NCBI GenBank assembly: GCA_026394565.1
Contig: JAPKYA010000071.1
Coordinates: 1 to 32,644, forward strand
DNA length: 32,644 nt
Direction: 5' to 3'
From: Methanothrix sp.
Lineage (GTDB): Archaea; Halobacteriota; Methanosarcinia; Methanotrichales; Methanotrichaceae
Below are positions 5,956 to 13,939 of this stretch, piece by piece. The first letter of the stretch is position 1. Each line of letters starts with the position of its first letter. The notes beneath the pieces were generated by a model. The model worked only from the letters and a program-made list of their open reading frames with translations, was not told the origin of the DNA and ran no database searches. The position numbers and the translations under genes are program-made.

Positions 5956-8567
5956 CTCTCCAGTTTTTTGATATCTCTTTGTAGATCCGGGCTCATTTTC
6001 GTCCCGTTGAGCCTGGATGCTGCAATGAATGGAAGAGTTATCTTATCGTACTTGATTCCCGCGAGATTGGCTCCACTCAGATCGACGCCCACGAGATACA
6101 CAGCGGTCAGGTTAGCCCCTTGCATATCTGAGCCGGAGAGGTTAACGTTCTCCAGGGTGGCCTTATTGATTTTAGCATTCCTCAGATCTGCATTGCCGAA
6201 ATCCACTCCTTTCACGAGCATCCCATCCATGATGGCCGACCTCAGCCTTGCCTTATGAAAGGTCAAACCTTCCAGCTCCAATGAGAAAAATGTCGCTCCG
6301 CTGAGATCCGCACCTGAAAAGTCCGCGTAATTCATTTGATTATTCAAAAAATTGGCCTTTCTGAGATCGGCGCCCGACAAATTTGCATTGGACATATCGG
6401 CAAAATTCAGTATGCAGTTGCTAAACATGGACCCGGATAGATTTGCTCTGGAGAGATACGCCCTGGTAAAATCGGAACCGCTCAGGTCTGATTGACTCAA
6501 ATCGGCTCCAAACAGCTCTGCCCTTCCGAATTGGCAGCTCAGTAGCCGGCTCTCTCTCATATCCGCCCAGTTGAGTTTGGCTCCCAGCAAGCTCGTCCTG
6601 CTCAGGGATGCATACTTCATTTCGGCAAGGGTGAAATCTGTGCCTACAAGCCTTGCTTGGCTCAGGTCGGCTCCGGTGAGATTTGAATCATATAGCTTGG
6701 CATCGGTCAGGTCCGCCTCGCTCAGATCGCAGCCCGAAAAATCTGAGTCGTTCAGTTGAGCTCCCTTTAGCTTGGCGCCTTTCAGCCTGGCCCCGGCAAG
6801 GTCGGCCCGGCATATCCAGGCGCTCTCAAGATTGCTTCCGGAAAAATTCGCATTGGATATGTCGGACCCTGACAGACCGGAGGCGAGGAAGACCGAGCCC
6901 GAGAGGTCTGCTCTGCTGAGATTCGTGTGAGTCAGATTGGCGAAAATCGACCTGGTGCCCTTCAGCCTGGCACCAAATAGATTCGCGCCCGCCATGCGTG
7001 ACTCGGAGATATCGGCTCGGGTTAGGTCAGCATAGGATAAATCGGCATCAATGAGGTTGGCCCCGACAAGGCTTGATTCGGAAAGATTGGCGCCCGCCAG
7101 GATCGAATCACTGAACCTGGCGCGGTTCATGAAGGCGTTTACGAATTGTGCACCGCTCATGTCGGACCGGCTCAGGTTTGTGGCCTCCAATCGGGCATCT
7201 CTGAGGTTTGCGCCCCTAAGAATCGATCCGCTGATCCTGGCTTGATCGAGAATGGCCCCACTCATGTCCGCTCCGCTGAGATTCGATCCTATCATATTGG
7301 CTGCCACGAGGTTGGCGCCTTTGATGTCGGCCTGAGATAAGTTGGAGCCATGCAGATCTGCCTCCTCCAGATCGGCATAGCTGAGGTCACTGCCCACCAG
7401 CCGGGCATTGCTTAAATTGGACCGCAAGAGCGAGGAATGGCTCAAGTTTGTGGCGCTGATGTCCGACCCCTGCAGCTCGGACTGACTGAGATCTTTTTTA
7501 TGCAATTCCAGGAAGCTCAGATTCTCATTCGCGAGATTTGCGTGCGCTTGGAAGGGTTGATTGATGATCATACTGCCGGGAGGCAAGCGGTCCGGGGATA
7601 TGCCGAAACGGGTCAGCACAAAATAATCAAACATGTAGCGGTTGAAGCTCTCGTTTATGACGGGAATTTCGTCGGCGGATTCGCCCTGCAGGACGCGAAT
7701 GGCTATCTCTGCCGCCTCATCGCCTTGGAAATATCCGCCAATCATCTTTCCTCCTACGACGCCATAGCCCAGGTAGAAATCGTATATGCTGTAAAATGGA
7801 ACAGGGCTTGTTTCCAAGACCAACTGGGCCGCATCCTCATAAGTCAAGAAAAGTCCTGATCTGTCGCGGTTTAGGGTCATAAGCAGGATGAGACTATCAT
7901 TGGACAGAGCTGCCAGGCTTAGACGAAGCTCGTCTGCGGTGAGGTTGTCCAGATATTCAAAAGAGACATTCCCCTCAAAGCGAGGGATGATCTTATCCAG
8001 AACCTTTCGGGCGGACTGGCCTGTGGCAGTCTGATCACTTACAATGGCGATGTGCTTGGTTTGGGGATGAAGATTGAGCATCAAAGCGATGGTATCTTCG
8101 ACATCGTATGACTCCACAACGCCTGTAAAACCGCTTCGACCTTTCAGCATTTTCTCGTCAAAGTACACGACGCCGCAAAAGACTACAGGCGTTCCCGGAA
8201 AGAGGTCGTCTCTATTTTTGAGCAGAAAGTTGAAGGCATCCGTATCTGCGGAGATGATGATGTCAAAAGGCTGATCTTTATACTTCATCTGGTAGAGCGC
8301 CTTTAAGTCGGCAAAACGTGCCTCGTCGGCTGCAATTCGCTTTGTGTTCATGAATGCGACGGAAAAAATCGCAGATGGCATCTTCATCGCGAAGTTGAGC
8401 TTAATCTCTGATATAATGCTGTCCTCCCACTTCATGCCCGGATGATAAGAGGCAAGAATGAGAACCTGCTTGGGGGAGCTTTCCGGGACCGCGGATGATG
8501 CTGTAATAATTGAAAGGACAACCATCAAACAAATTTCGAGGGCAAATCTCGTCTTGGGGGCATCCAT
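5952..8567 (-). CDS. Exported ABC substrate-binding-like domain fused to a giant pentapeptide-repeat helix
   Basis: 871 residues from the ATG at 8567. Signal peptide about 1-27. Residues about 34-340 resemble the ABC_sub_bind / LuxP-like type-I binding fold (KQVLILASYHPGMKWEDSI, PFDIIISADTDAF, GTPVVFCGV, HIAIVSDQTATG, GYFQGDEAAEIAIRVLQG). From about 357 to 860 nearly every five residues follow A(D/N)LXX, roughly 100 pentapeptides, predicting a right-handed quadrilateral beta-helix of about 25 coils. No membrane anchor follows. The frame is open upstream to 8654, but those codons run into the sod promoter region; the ATG at 8567 begins a proper signal peptide and has a TATA-like ttcttaagg about 27 nt upstream (leaderless pattern). 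The next gene overlaps by 4 nt. The fusion of a ligand-binding head to a long pentapeptide stalk outside the cell is unusual; function unknown. Confidence 0.82.
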   Translation of the reverse strand: MDAPKTRFALEICLMVVLSIITASSAVPESSPKQVLILASYHPGMKWEDSIISEIKLNFAMKMPSAIFSVAFMNTKRIAADEARFADLKALYQMKYKDQPFDIIISADTDAFNFLLKNRDDLFPGTPVVFCGVVYFDEKMLKGRSGFTGVVESYDVEDTIALMLNLHPQTKHIAIVSDQTATGQSARKVLDKIIPRFEGNVSFEYLDNLTADELRLSLAALSNDSLILLMTLNRDRSGLFLTYEDAAQLVLETSPVPFYSIYDFYLGYGVVGGKMIGGYFQGDEAAEIAIRVLQGESADEIPVINESFNRYMFDYFVLTRFGISPDRLPPGSMIINQPFQAHANLANENLSFLELHKKDLSQSELQGSDISATNLSHSSLLRSNLSNARLVGSDLSYADLEEADLHGSNLSQADIKGANLVAANMIGSNLSGADMSGAILDQARISGSILRGANLRDARLEATNLSRSDMSGAQFVNAFMNRARFSDSILAGANLSESSLVGANLIDADLSYADLTRADISESRMAGANLFGARLKGTRSIFANLTHTNLSRADLSGSVFLASGLSGSDISNANFSGSNLESAWICRADLAGARLKGAKLKGAQLNDSDFSGCDLSEADLTDAKLYDSNLTGADLSQARLVGTDFTLAEMKYASLSRTSLLGAKLNWADMRESRLLSCQFGRAELFGADLSQSDLSGSDFTRAYLSRANLSGSMFSNCILNFADMSNANLSGADLRKANFLNNQMNYADFSGADLSGATFFSLELEGLTFHKARLRSAIMDGMLVKGVDFGNADLRNAKINKATLENVNLSGSDMQGANLTAVYLVGVDLSGANLAGIKYDKITLPFIAASRLNGTKMSPDLQRDIKKLER
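5975..7493 (-). repeat. Pentapeptide-repeat coding tract (about 100 units)
   Basis: Fifteen-base periodicity encodes repeated A(D/N)LXX units with Leu or Phe at the centre and small Ala/Ser at the stacking position. Units are diverged at DNA level, so this is an old, selected array rather than a recent expansion. Confidence 0.85.
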
Positions 8568-8681
8568 TAAAGCATAGATGCGCTGATACCTTAAGAATTT
8601 TTTGTAATTACCAAAGAAATGCAAGAAAAGATAAATAGCCAGCAGTCCCAACATATCATTTATTCTAGAGGTGATGAAACT
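8568..8681. promoter_or_regulatory. Divergent promoter region between pentapeptide gene and sod
   Basis: For the plus-strand sod gene, ataaata at 8631-8637 is preceded by gaaaag (BRE-like) and lies 45 nt before the ATG, leaving about a 20-nt leader that holds GAGGTGAT. For the minus-strand gene, ttcttaagg at about 8590-8598 is placed for a leaderless start at 8567. TATA calls are by eye. Confidence 0.5.
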
Positions 8682-9296
8682 ATGTCCGATAAGAAATTAT
8701 ATTCCCTGCCGGAGCTGCCCTATGCCTACAATGCCCTTGAGCCGTTTATCTCCGAGGCTCAGCTGCGTCTGCATCACGACAAGCACCATGCCGCCTATGT
8801 GAATGGAGCCAATGCCCTTCTGGAGAGGCTGGAAAAGGCCCGCCAGGCGGGGACCGATGTGGACATGAAGGCCACCCTAAAAGAGCTGTCCTTCCAGGCA
8901 GGAGGCCATGTTCTGCACGGACTCTTCTGGAAGAACTTGGCCCCCGCGATCAAGGCCGGCAAGGAGCCCGGCGGCGCCCTGGCTGACGCCCTGAAGAAGG
9001 AGTTCGGATCCAACGAGCGCTTCAAGAAGGAGTTTTCCACGGCGGCAGCCAGCACAGAGGGCTCGGGCTGGGCGGCTCTGGCCTGGTGCGGCATGACCGG
9101 CAGGCCGCTGATCATGCAGATCGAGAAGCATAATGTGAATGTCTACCCCATGTTTCGCATCCTCATGGTCCTGGATGTCTGGGAGCATGCCTACTATCTG
9201 GACTACAAGAATGAGAGGCCCAAGTTCGTGGATGCCTTCTGGAACATTGTGAACTGGGATGAGGTGAACAAGAGACTGGAAGCGATAATTAAATAG
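8682..9296 (+). CDS. sodA: Fe/Mn-family superoxide dismutase
   Basis: 204 residues, normal length. Converts superoxide to peroxide and oxygen in the cytoplasm, important for an anaerobe exposed to air. Metal ligands by alignment to the family: His31 in [12 protein letters not shown], His79 in HVLHGLFW, Asp165 and His169 in LDVWEHAYY. The Gly/Gln choice that separates Fe from Mn enzymes is not decisive by eye, so the metal is left open (methanogen enzymes usually use iron; the symbol could equally be sodB). The ATG at 8682 is chosen over an upstream one because GAGGTGAT lies 6 nt before it and the protein then begins with the standard [13 protein letters not shown]. The gene is monocistronic: a T-run follows at 9302-9308. 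Confidence 0.95.
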   Translation: MSDKKLYSLPELPYAYNALEPFISEAQLRLHHDKHHAAYVNGANALLERLEKARQAGTDVDMKATLKELSFQAGGHVLHGLFWKNLAPAIKAGKEPGGALADALKKEFGSNERFKKEFSTAAASTEGSGWAALAWCGMTGRPLIMQIEKHNVNVYPMFRILMVLDVWEHAYYLDYKNERPKFVDAFWNIVNWDEVNKRLEAIIK

Positions 9297-9595
9297 AGCA
9301 TATTTTTTATAAAATTGGATTTCAGGCAGCGACAAGCGGGCCAGCGACAAACAGGGCGATTATCCTGCCCGCATCTTTTGCATACTCCTCGTAGCATTAC
9401 TTTCGCCCCGCATCCGATTGGGTTTAATAATTCCCGCGCAGACTTTGGCCGATCAATTTATTACCCAGAGAAGAGATACATATAGAAAAATTTTGATAGA
9501 GTTCGGAGCGAAACGCGAATAAACCCAGGATGAAATACTGGTATAATAAGTTGATTGCTGAGATGATGAATTATGTTGCTTTATGGTAGAGGGGA
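9297..9595. promoter_or_regulatory. sod terminator and nrdD upstream region
   Basis: About 300 bp without a gene. attttttat at 9302-9309 is a T-run that can end sod transcription. Two TATA-like boxes precede nrdD: acatatag at 9478-9485 and gtataata at 9541-9548; the second would start RNA near 9571 and give a 25-nt leader. No small RNA or repeat is evident beyond a direct cagcgacaa pair at about 9328-9350. Confidence 0.45.
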
Positions 9596-11548
9596 ATGGC
9601 GTTGAGCAGCAGAATCGTGCAGCAGACCCTGGAAGGGCTGGCCGTTTCTGTTATGCCCAGGGTTAGGACCACGGACGGCCATCTGCTGGACTGGGATCGT
9701 GAGGCCATAGCCAAGCAGCTCCTCAAGGAGACGAAGCTATCTGAACAATTTTACAAAGAGCCGGGCATTACTGAGGAAGAGGCCCAGGACATCGCCAAAG
9801 AGGTGGAGCGCCGGGTGCGGTGGATGAACGTTCAGTACCTGAGCGGCCCCCTGGTGCGCGAGATCATGAATGTAATCCTCTTAGAGAGGCATCACACGGA
9901 GTGGCGCAACATCTGCACTCGCGTGGGAACTCCGGTCTATGATGCCCACCTCATCGACATCGGTACGGGTTTTGAGTCCAAGGAGAATGCCAACCTCCAG
10001 GAGAATGCCGAGACCAGCCACAAGAAGAAGGCAGACAAGATCAGCAAGGAGCAGTACCTTCTTCTGCTGCCGCCCCATCTCGCCGATCGCCACCTGGCCG
10101 GAGACCTGCACATCCACGACCTGGAGTACTTCGGGACGAGGCCATTTTGTCAGGACTGGGATCTGCGTTATTTCTTATACTACGGCCTGATGCCTGACGG
10201 TCTCGGCACCAAAGCCAGCGTGGCAGGTCCTGCCAAGAAACCGGAGGTCGCCATCCTGCATGCCGTCAAGGCTCTAGGCAGCGCCCAGACCAACTTTGCG
10301 GGAGGGCAGGGCTTCTATAACTTCCTCACCTTCATCGCCCCCTACTTCGAGAAGCGAAACTACGCCGAGATCGTGCAACTGATGCAGATGTTCGTCTACG
10401 AGATGACACAGATGATGGTCGCTCGCGGCGGCCAGCTCGTCTTCTCCTCGGTGCAGCTCACGCCGGGAGTTCCCAAACTCTGGCGCGACAAGCCTGCCGT
10501 TTACGCGGGACGGGTCTGGAACGGCTCGTCACCTGATGCACCCCTGAAGACCTATGGCGAATTTGAGCGCGAGGTGCGCCTGGCCTTCAAAGCCCTCATG
10601 GAGGTCATGCTGGCCGGAGACTACTGGGGCAAGCCCTTCAACTTCCCCAAGCCCGAGATCAGCATCGAGCCGGACTTCATGAAGGAGGACGAGGCATTCA
10701 ATGCCGCCCACCCGGATCTGCCCACCTACCAGCAGCTCTACCTCCTGACCTTCAAGCTGGCAGCCGAGTACGGCACACCATACTTTGACAACCAGCTTCC
10801 CGCTTACCGCGGAGCCGGCGAAGGAATATCATGCTATCAATGCCTGGCAAAAGACGAGCTGGTTCCCTTTGTCGGAGAGAGCGGGGAGCTGCAAATAAAA
10901 CCGATAGAGGAGCTATTCGAGATCGCTGTCAAGAATGGTCTTGATACGGATTTAAACGGAGCTCAGTTCGCGAAGCTAAATGCGAAGACGCCCAGTGTCA
11001 ACTTCGATAGCCATAAGGCCTCGTTGAAAGCATTCCGGGGCGTAATGCGCCAGAGCTATCATGGCAAGCTATTGGAGATTACTCTGACCACAGGGAGAAG
11101 GATAAGGGTCACCCCGGATCATCCGGTCTTTGCTCTTGAAAACGGAAGCTTCGCGAAAAAACAAGCGAAAGAACTTGACGTTGGAGAGTTCTTACCCATT
11201 CTTAAGAACGCCAACGTTAGGACTGCTTTGAAGAGCTATCTTGATGTTAACAAAACATTGACCGATGCCGGATACTCTTCCGAGATCCAAGCGACTGACA
11301 CCATCCAGAAGCTAATAGAGGGAGACATCCATCCCTTGAAGATCAAGAAGATTGAAGAAGAGGATTACGATGGCTACGTCTACGACCTGGTAGACGTCTC
11401 AGAGACGCACAACTTCTGCAATGCCCTTTCAAAGATGGCAAGCATTTTTCCATGGGTTCCTGGCAGGTGGTATCCCTCAACTGTCCTCGCGCCGCTTACC
11501 TGGCTCGGGGGGACGATGAGCTGCTCTTCGAGTACCTGCGAGAGCTGA
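9596..11548 (+). CDS. nrdD: Anaerobic class III ribonucleotide reductase, N-terminal part with mini-intein (frameshifted)
   Basis: NrdD reduces ribonucleoside triphosphates to deoxy forms by glycyl-radical chemistry in anaerobes. Residues about 20-110 are an ATP-cone (MPRVRTTDGHLLDWDREAI); the barrel follows with HLAGDLHIHDLEYFGTRPFC, GGQGFYNFLTF and GAGEGISCYQC. At Cys416 (10841) an intein begins. This frame then runs on past the intein end into nonsense and stops at 11546-11548, while the true C-terminal half lies in another frame (from about 11422 to 12402). So the gene as read cannot give one polypeptide without a frame change near 11421. The start is uncertain: GAGGGG at 9589-9594 is only 1 nt from the ATG at 9596 but 7 nt from an in-frame TTG at 9602. 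No nrdG activase gene is in the window. Confidence 0.85.
   Translation: MALSSRIVQQTLEGLAVSVMPRVRTTDGHLLDWDREAIAKQLLKETKLSEQFYKEPGITEEEAQDIAKEVERRVRWMNVQYLSGPLVREIMNVILLERHHTEWRNICTRVGTPVYDAHLIDIGTGFESKENANLQENAETSHKKKADKISKEQYLLLLPPHLADRHLAGDLHIHDLEYFGTRPFCQDWDLRYFLYYGLMPDGLGTKASVAGPAKKPEVAILHAVKALGSAQTNFAGGQGFYNFLTFIAPYFEKRNYAEIVQLMQMFVYEMTQMMVARGGQLVFSSVQLTPGVPKLWRDKPAVYAGRVWNGSSPDAPLKTYGEFEREVRLAFKALMEVMLAGDYWGKPFNFPKPEISIEPDFMKEDEAFNAAHPDLPTYQQLYLLTFKLAAEYGTPYFDNQLPAYRGAGEGISCYQCLAKDELVPFVGESGELQIKPIEELFEIAVKNGLDTDLNGAQFAKLNAKTPSVNFDSHKASLKAFRGVMRQSYHGKLLEITLTTGRRIRVTPDHPVFALENGSFAKKQAKELDVGEFLPILKNANVRTALKSYLDVNKTLTDAGYSSEIQATDTIQKLIEGDIHPLKIKKIEEEDYDGYVYDLVDVSETHNFCNALSKMASIFPWVPGRWYPSTVLAPLTWLGGTMSCSSSTCES
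10841..11422 (+). other. Mini-intein in nrdD (damaged C-terminal end)
   Basis: About 194 residues inserted after SCYQ. Splicing block A is CLAKDELVPF with catalytic Cys1; block B is GRRIRVTPDHPVF with the conserved TxxH-like TPDH; block F is YDGYVYDLVDVSETHNF. There is no LAGLIDADG homing-endonuclease module, so it is a mini-intein. The usual block G (a short hydrophobic run ending HN before Cys/Ser/Thr) is missing: right after THNFCN the frame breaks and host sequence resumes as CPFKDGKHFSMGSWQ one frame over. Either one base is lost, giving FCN/C as an odd junction, or block G plus about 20-30 host residues have been deleted. Confidence 0.8.
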
Positions 11549-12402
11549 TGGACACCTCTGTGGAGATCTTTAAAGTCAAGCGCGAGTGGATGAACCAAAT
11601 CATCAAGAATCACCGCATGCCCTTTGCCACACAGCAGCCGCGCGACCCGATCACGGACGAGAAGGGCTCCGTCGCAGTGGGCCTGGAGGGCCTGGTCTAT
11701 ACCATCGGCGTTGTAGGCGTCAACGAGATGGTGCAGTTCCACACAGGAAAGCAGATGCATGAGTCCAGGGAGGCCTGGAAGCTGGCCGTGCGGGCCATGA
11801 CGGAGATGGAGATCTACGCCAAAAAACTCTCCCAGCAGCACGGCATGACCATTGCCCTGGCGCGTACACCCGCCGAGACCACAGCCCAGCGCTTCGCAGT
11901 ATCCGACCTCATCCACGAGGAGTTCCGGGACTATGCCGAGAAGGTCGTGAAGGGCGACCTCGATGCCGTGAAGAGGAATGTGCAGAAGACACGCGATCTG
12001 CCCGTCTATTACACCAACGGCACTCACCTGCCGCCCGGCGCCGACGTGACCATCTTCGAGAGGGCAAAGCTCGAGCATGTCTTCTTCCCCATAGTCGATG
12101 GCGGCAACATCTTCCATATCTTCATGGGAGAGGCTACTCCCGACCCCCAGGGCCTGATGGACTTTGGAATGCGCCTGGCCAGGGAGACCCAGATCGGCTA
12201 CTTCACCTTCAGCAGGGATATGACAGTATGCCTGGGCTGCTCTCAGGTCTCAGGAGGGCTGGAAGATAAGTGCCCTAAATGCGGATCGGAAGATGTGGAT
12301 CACATCAGCCGAATCACCGGCTATCTGCAGGCTGTGAGCGGATGGAACAGCGCCAAACGCCAGGAGCTGAAAGACCGAAAAAGGTACAACGAACTGGCAT
12401 AG
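11452..12402 (+). CDS. nrdD: Anaerobic ribonucleotide reductase, C-terminal glycyl-radical part (frameshifted from upstream)
   Basis: 316 residues from the first ATG; host similarity already starts about 30 bases earlier (CPFKDGKHFSMGSWQVVSLN). It carries the rest of the NrdD barrel (SLNCPRAAYL, IGVVGVNEMVQFHTGKQMHES), a zinc site (CLGCS and CPKCGS) and the glycyl-radical loop RITGYLQAVSGWN with radical Gly290 at 12319-12321. All C-terminal catalytic elements are intact, which argues that the break is recent or a sequencing/assembly fault. It is not a separate gene in origin: it is the C-extein of the upstream frame. No ribosome site precedes the ATG at 11452. Confidence 0.85.
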   Translation: MGSWQVVSLNCPRAAYLARGDDELLFEYLRELMDTSVEIFKVKREWMNQIIKNHRMPFATQQPRDPITDEKGSVAVGLEGLVYTIGVVGVNEMVQFHTGKQMHESREAWKLAVRAMTEMEIYAKKLSQQHGMTIALARTPAETTAQRFAVSDLIHEEFRDYAEKVVKGDLDAVKRNVQKTRDLPVYYTNGTHLPPGADVTIFERAKLEHVFFPIVDGGNIFHIFMGEATPDPQGLMDFGMRLARETQIGYFTFSRDMTVCLGCSQVSGGLEDKCPKCGSEDVDHISRITGYLQAVSGWNSAKRQELKDRKRYNELA

Positions 12403-12423
12403 GCTGACAAGGCTAACGAAAGG

Positions 12424-12470
12424 TATATATCAGATATACTTACAGGTGGATTTGCCCTAGTGAGGCAAAT
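12424..12470 (+). promoter_or_regulatory. Ferredoxin promoter with 7-bp perfect palindrome
   Basis: tatatat at 12424-12430 is a good TATA box. An inverted repeat atttgcc (12450-12456) and ggcaaat (12464-12470), 7-nt spacer, ends 1 nt before the GGAGG ribosome site at 12472. Depending on the true start site it is either an operator covering the transcription start or a hairpin in the 5' leader next to the ribosome site. Confidence 0.55.
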
Positions 12471-12484
12471 TGGAGGAGTTATTA

Positions 12485-12661
12485 ATGCCTGCAGTTGTTA
12501 ACAGAGAGGAATGCGTAAGCTGTGGAACTTGCGTCGAGGAGTGCCCGGAAGAAGCCATCACCTTGGACGACGAGGAAATAGCAGTTGTAAATAAGGAAAA
12601 GTGCACTGAGTGCAAGACATGCGTTGAGGCTTGCCCATCTGAAGCCATCAGCATGGAATAA
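12485..12661 (+). CDS. 2[4Fe-4S] ferredoxin
   Basis: 58 residues with two clostridial-type cluster motifs: C-x2-C-x2-C-x3-CP ([17 protein letters not shown]) and [17 protein letters not shown]. It is an electron carrier for low-potential reactions; in aceticlastic methanogens such ferredoxins take electrons from CO dehydrogenase/acetyl-CoA synthase, but the partner here is not shown. The ATG at 12485 follows GGAGGAG by 7 nt and the protein starts PAVVNREEC, the standard position. It has its own promoter 82 bp after nrdD. Two T-runs after the stop (12679-12700) form a clear terminator before the convergent DUF116 gene. Confidence 0.95.
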   Translation: MPAVVNREECVSCGTCVEECPEEAITLDDEEIAVVNKEKCTECKTCVEACPSEAISME

Positions 12662-12678
12662 ACTGTACCATTCAGCAC

Positions 12679-12700
12679 ATTTTTTTAGGCATTTTTTCTT
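12679..12700 (+). terminator. T-rich archaeal terminator after ferredoxin
   Basis: Two runs, attttttta and attttttctt, follow the ferredoxin stop codon and separate it from the convergent gene ending at 12703. Runs of T without a hairpin are the usual archaeal terminator. Confidence 0.65.
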
Positions 12701-12702
12701 GA

Positions 12703-13359
12703 TCAAGGTTCTTTTTCATTTATGGCCTCGTAGAACTGCTCCCAGTCCAGTGTTGTAGCCACACAACCCGCTTTTAAGAGCTGCACCCCTCGTGCCGGTA
12801 TGCTGTGGCGGTGGCAGAGATCCAGGCCCTCTTTTATCTCCATATGGCAGCCGACGCCGACGATAGCTTGCGGCCGGTATTTTTTGATTATCCTCTTTAT
12901 GAAGCTGGAGCCGGGCACGATGAAGAACCGGTAGCCCAGGCTCTCTGCATATTTCTTGGCCTCGCCGACGCGACAGCGCCCGCAGTTCACGCACGTTATC
13001 CCCTCAGGCGTGAGCTTGGCCGGACACTCTGTGCTGCGAACGCATTGGGGCATGAATATGAATCGCATAGCACATGGAATCCTCAAAAACTCCTTGTTGT
13101 TTATGTAATTGCGCAGCCGCACACCCACATCGTCTACTATGGTGTCATCAGCACGGAAAATCCAGAAGAGAGTCTTTATTACATTCTCGAGAAGAATGAT
13201 GCCTAAAAGCATATACCGAGCCGCGAAGAAATTGCCTGTCTTAAAGGAGTAAAGGACGAGCAGAGATACTATTATCGACAGAATCAAGATCAATCCGGCT
13301 AAAAGTACTACTGCTTCGCCCACCAGATAAAATAGCTGGTTTATATACTCGGGAAACAT
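12703..13359 (-). CDS. DUF116 membrane-anchored cysteine-rich protein
   Basis: 218 residues from the ATG at 13359. Two membrane helices (about 11-37 and 48-66) are followed by a cytoplasmic DUF116 domain with ordered cysteines: MPQCVRSTECPAKLTPEG, then CVNCGRC at 123-129, and later VGVGCHMEIKEGLDLC and KAGCVATT. The pattern suggests metal or Fe-S binding. The frame is open upstream to 13641 but would run through the rps15 start; the ATG at 13359 has atttatagg about 30 nt before it, fitting a leaderless mRNA. Family function is unknown; DUF116 genes are widespread in methanogens and anaerobic bacteria. Convergent with ferredoxin, divergent from rps15. Confidence 0.8.
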   Translation of the reverse strand: MFPEYINQLFYLVGEAVVLLAGLILILSIIVSLLVLYSFKTGNFFAARYMLLGIILLENVIKTLFWIFRADDTIVDDVGVRLRNYINNKEFLRIPCAMRFIFMPQCVRSTECPAKLTPEGITCVNCGRCRVGEAKKYAESLGYRFFIVPGSSFIKRIIKKYRPQAIVGVGCHMEIKEGLDLCHRHSIPARGVQLLKAGCVATTLDWEQFYEAINEKEP

Positions 13360-13483
13360 AACAGAATCTTGAAAACCCCCCTGCCTATAAATCAGTTGCC
13401 TACAGAGCGGCGCAAGTTTTTTATCCCACCTGACAGTGAGCAATACACCTTCGCCTTTATGAAATTTAATGAGGACTAAAAAG

Positions 13484-13939
13484 ATGGCTAAAATGCACAG
13501 CAGAAAAAAGGGCTCTTCCCGATCCAGACCACCCGCGGTTGCCAAAGTACCGGCGTGGTCCGATGTATCCAAAGAGGAGCTGGAAAAGACAATCATGAAG
13601 CTGCACGAGAGCGGAATGCCCCCCAGCCGCATTGGACTCACCCTGCGAGATCAGTACGGAGTGCCCAGCACCAAGCTGGTCCTCGGCAAGAATATAACCG
13701 GCTTCCTGAAGGAGAACAACGCTCAGCCTGATATACCTGAGGATCTCACCAATCTGATGAGAAAAGCTCTGCACGTCCGCAAGCACATCAAGGCCAACAA
13801 GAAGGACGTTCACAACAAGAGATCCCTGCACCTCACCGAGAACAAGGTCCGAAGATTGGTAAAATACTATCACGACTCCGGCCGATTGGCACCGGATTGG
13901 ACTTACTCGCCTGAGACGGCCGAAATTCTCATCTCATGA
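13484..13939 (+). CDS. rps15: Small ribosomal subunit protein uS15 (archaeal S15P/S13e)
   Basis: 151 residues, the archaeal/eukaryotic length. The N-terminal extension (MAKMHSRKKGSSRSRPP, then VPAWSDVSKEELEK) is specific to S15P/S13e; the core GMPPSRIGLTLRDQYGVPS and the C-terminal helix LHLTENKVRRLVKYYHDSGRL complete the fold. It binds the central 16S rRNA domain. The ATG at 13484 is preferred over 13469 because GAGG lies at 13471-13474 and the sequence then matches the usual MA(K/R)MHSR start. It overlaps the next gene by ATGA. First gene of a four-gene operon (rps15, DHH nuclease, Pcc1, serS2). Confidence 0.97.
   Translation: MAKMHSRKKGSSRSRPPAVAKVPAWSDVSKEELEKTIMKLHESGMPPSRIGLTLRDQYGVPSTKLVLGKNITGFLKENNAQPDIPEDLTNLMRKALHVRKHIKANKKDVHNKRSLHLTENKVRRLVKYYHDSGRLAPDWTYSPETAEILIS

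Noticed and set aside
11400-11460. Programmed ribosomal frameshift to explain the nrdD break
   Set aside because: No slippery heptamer with a stimulatory structure is evident, and missing intein block G points to mutation or sequence error instead.
11380-12117. 245-codon minus-strand open frame opposite nrdD
   Set aside because: Shadow of the strongly conserved NrdD C-terminal half; no start signal or family match.
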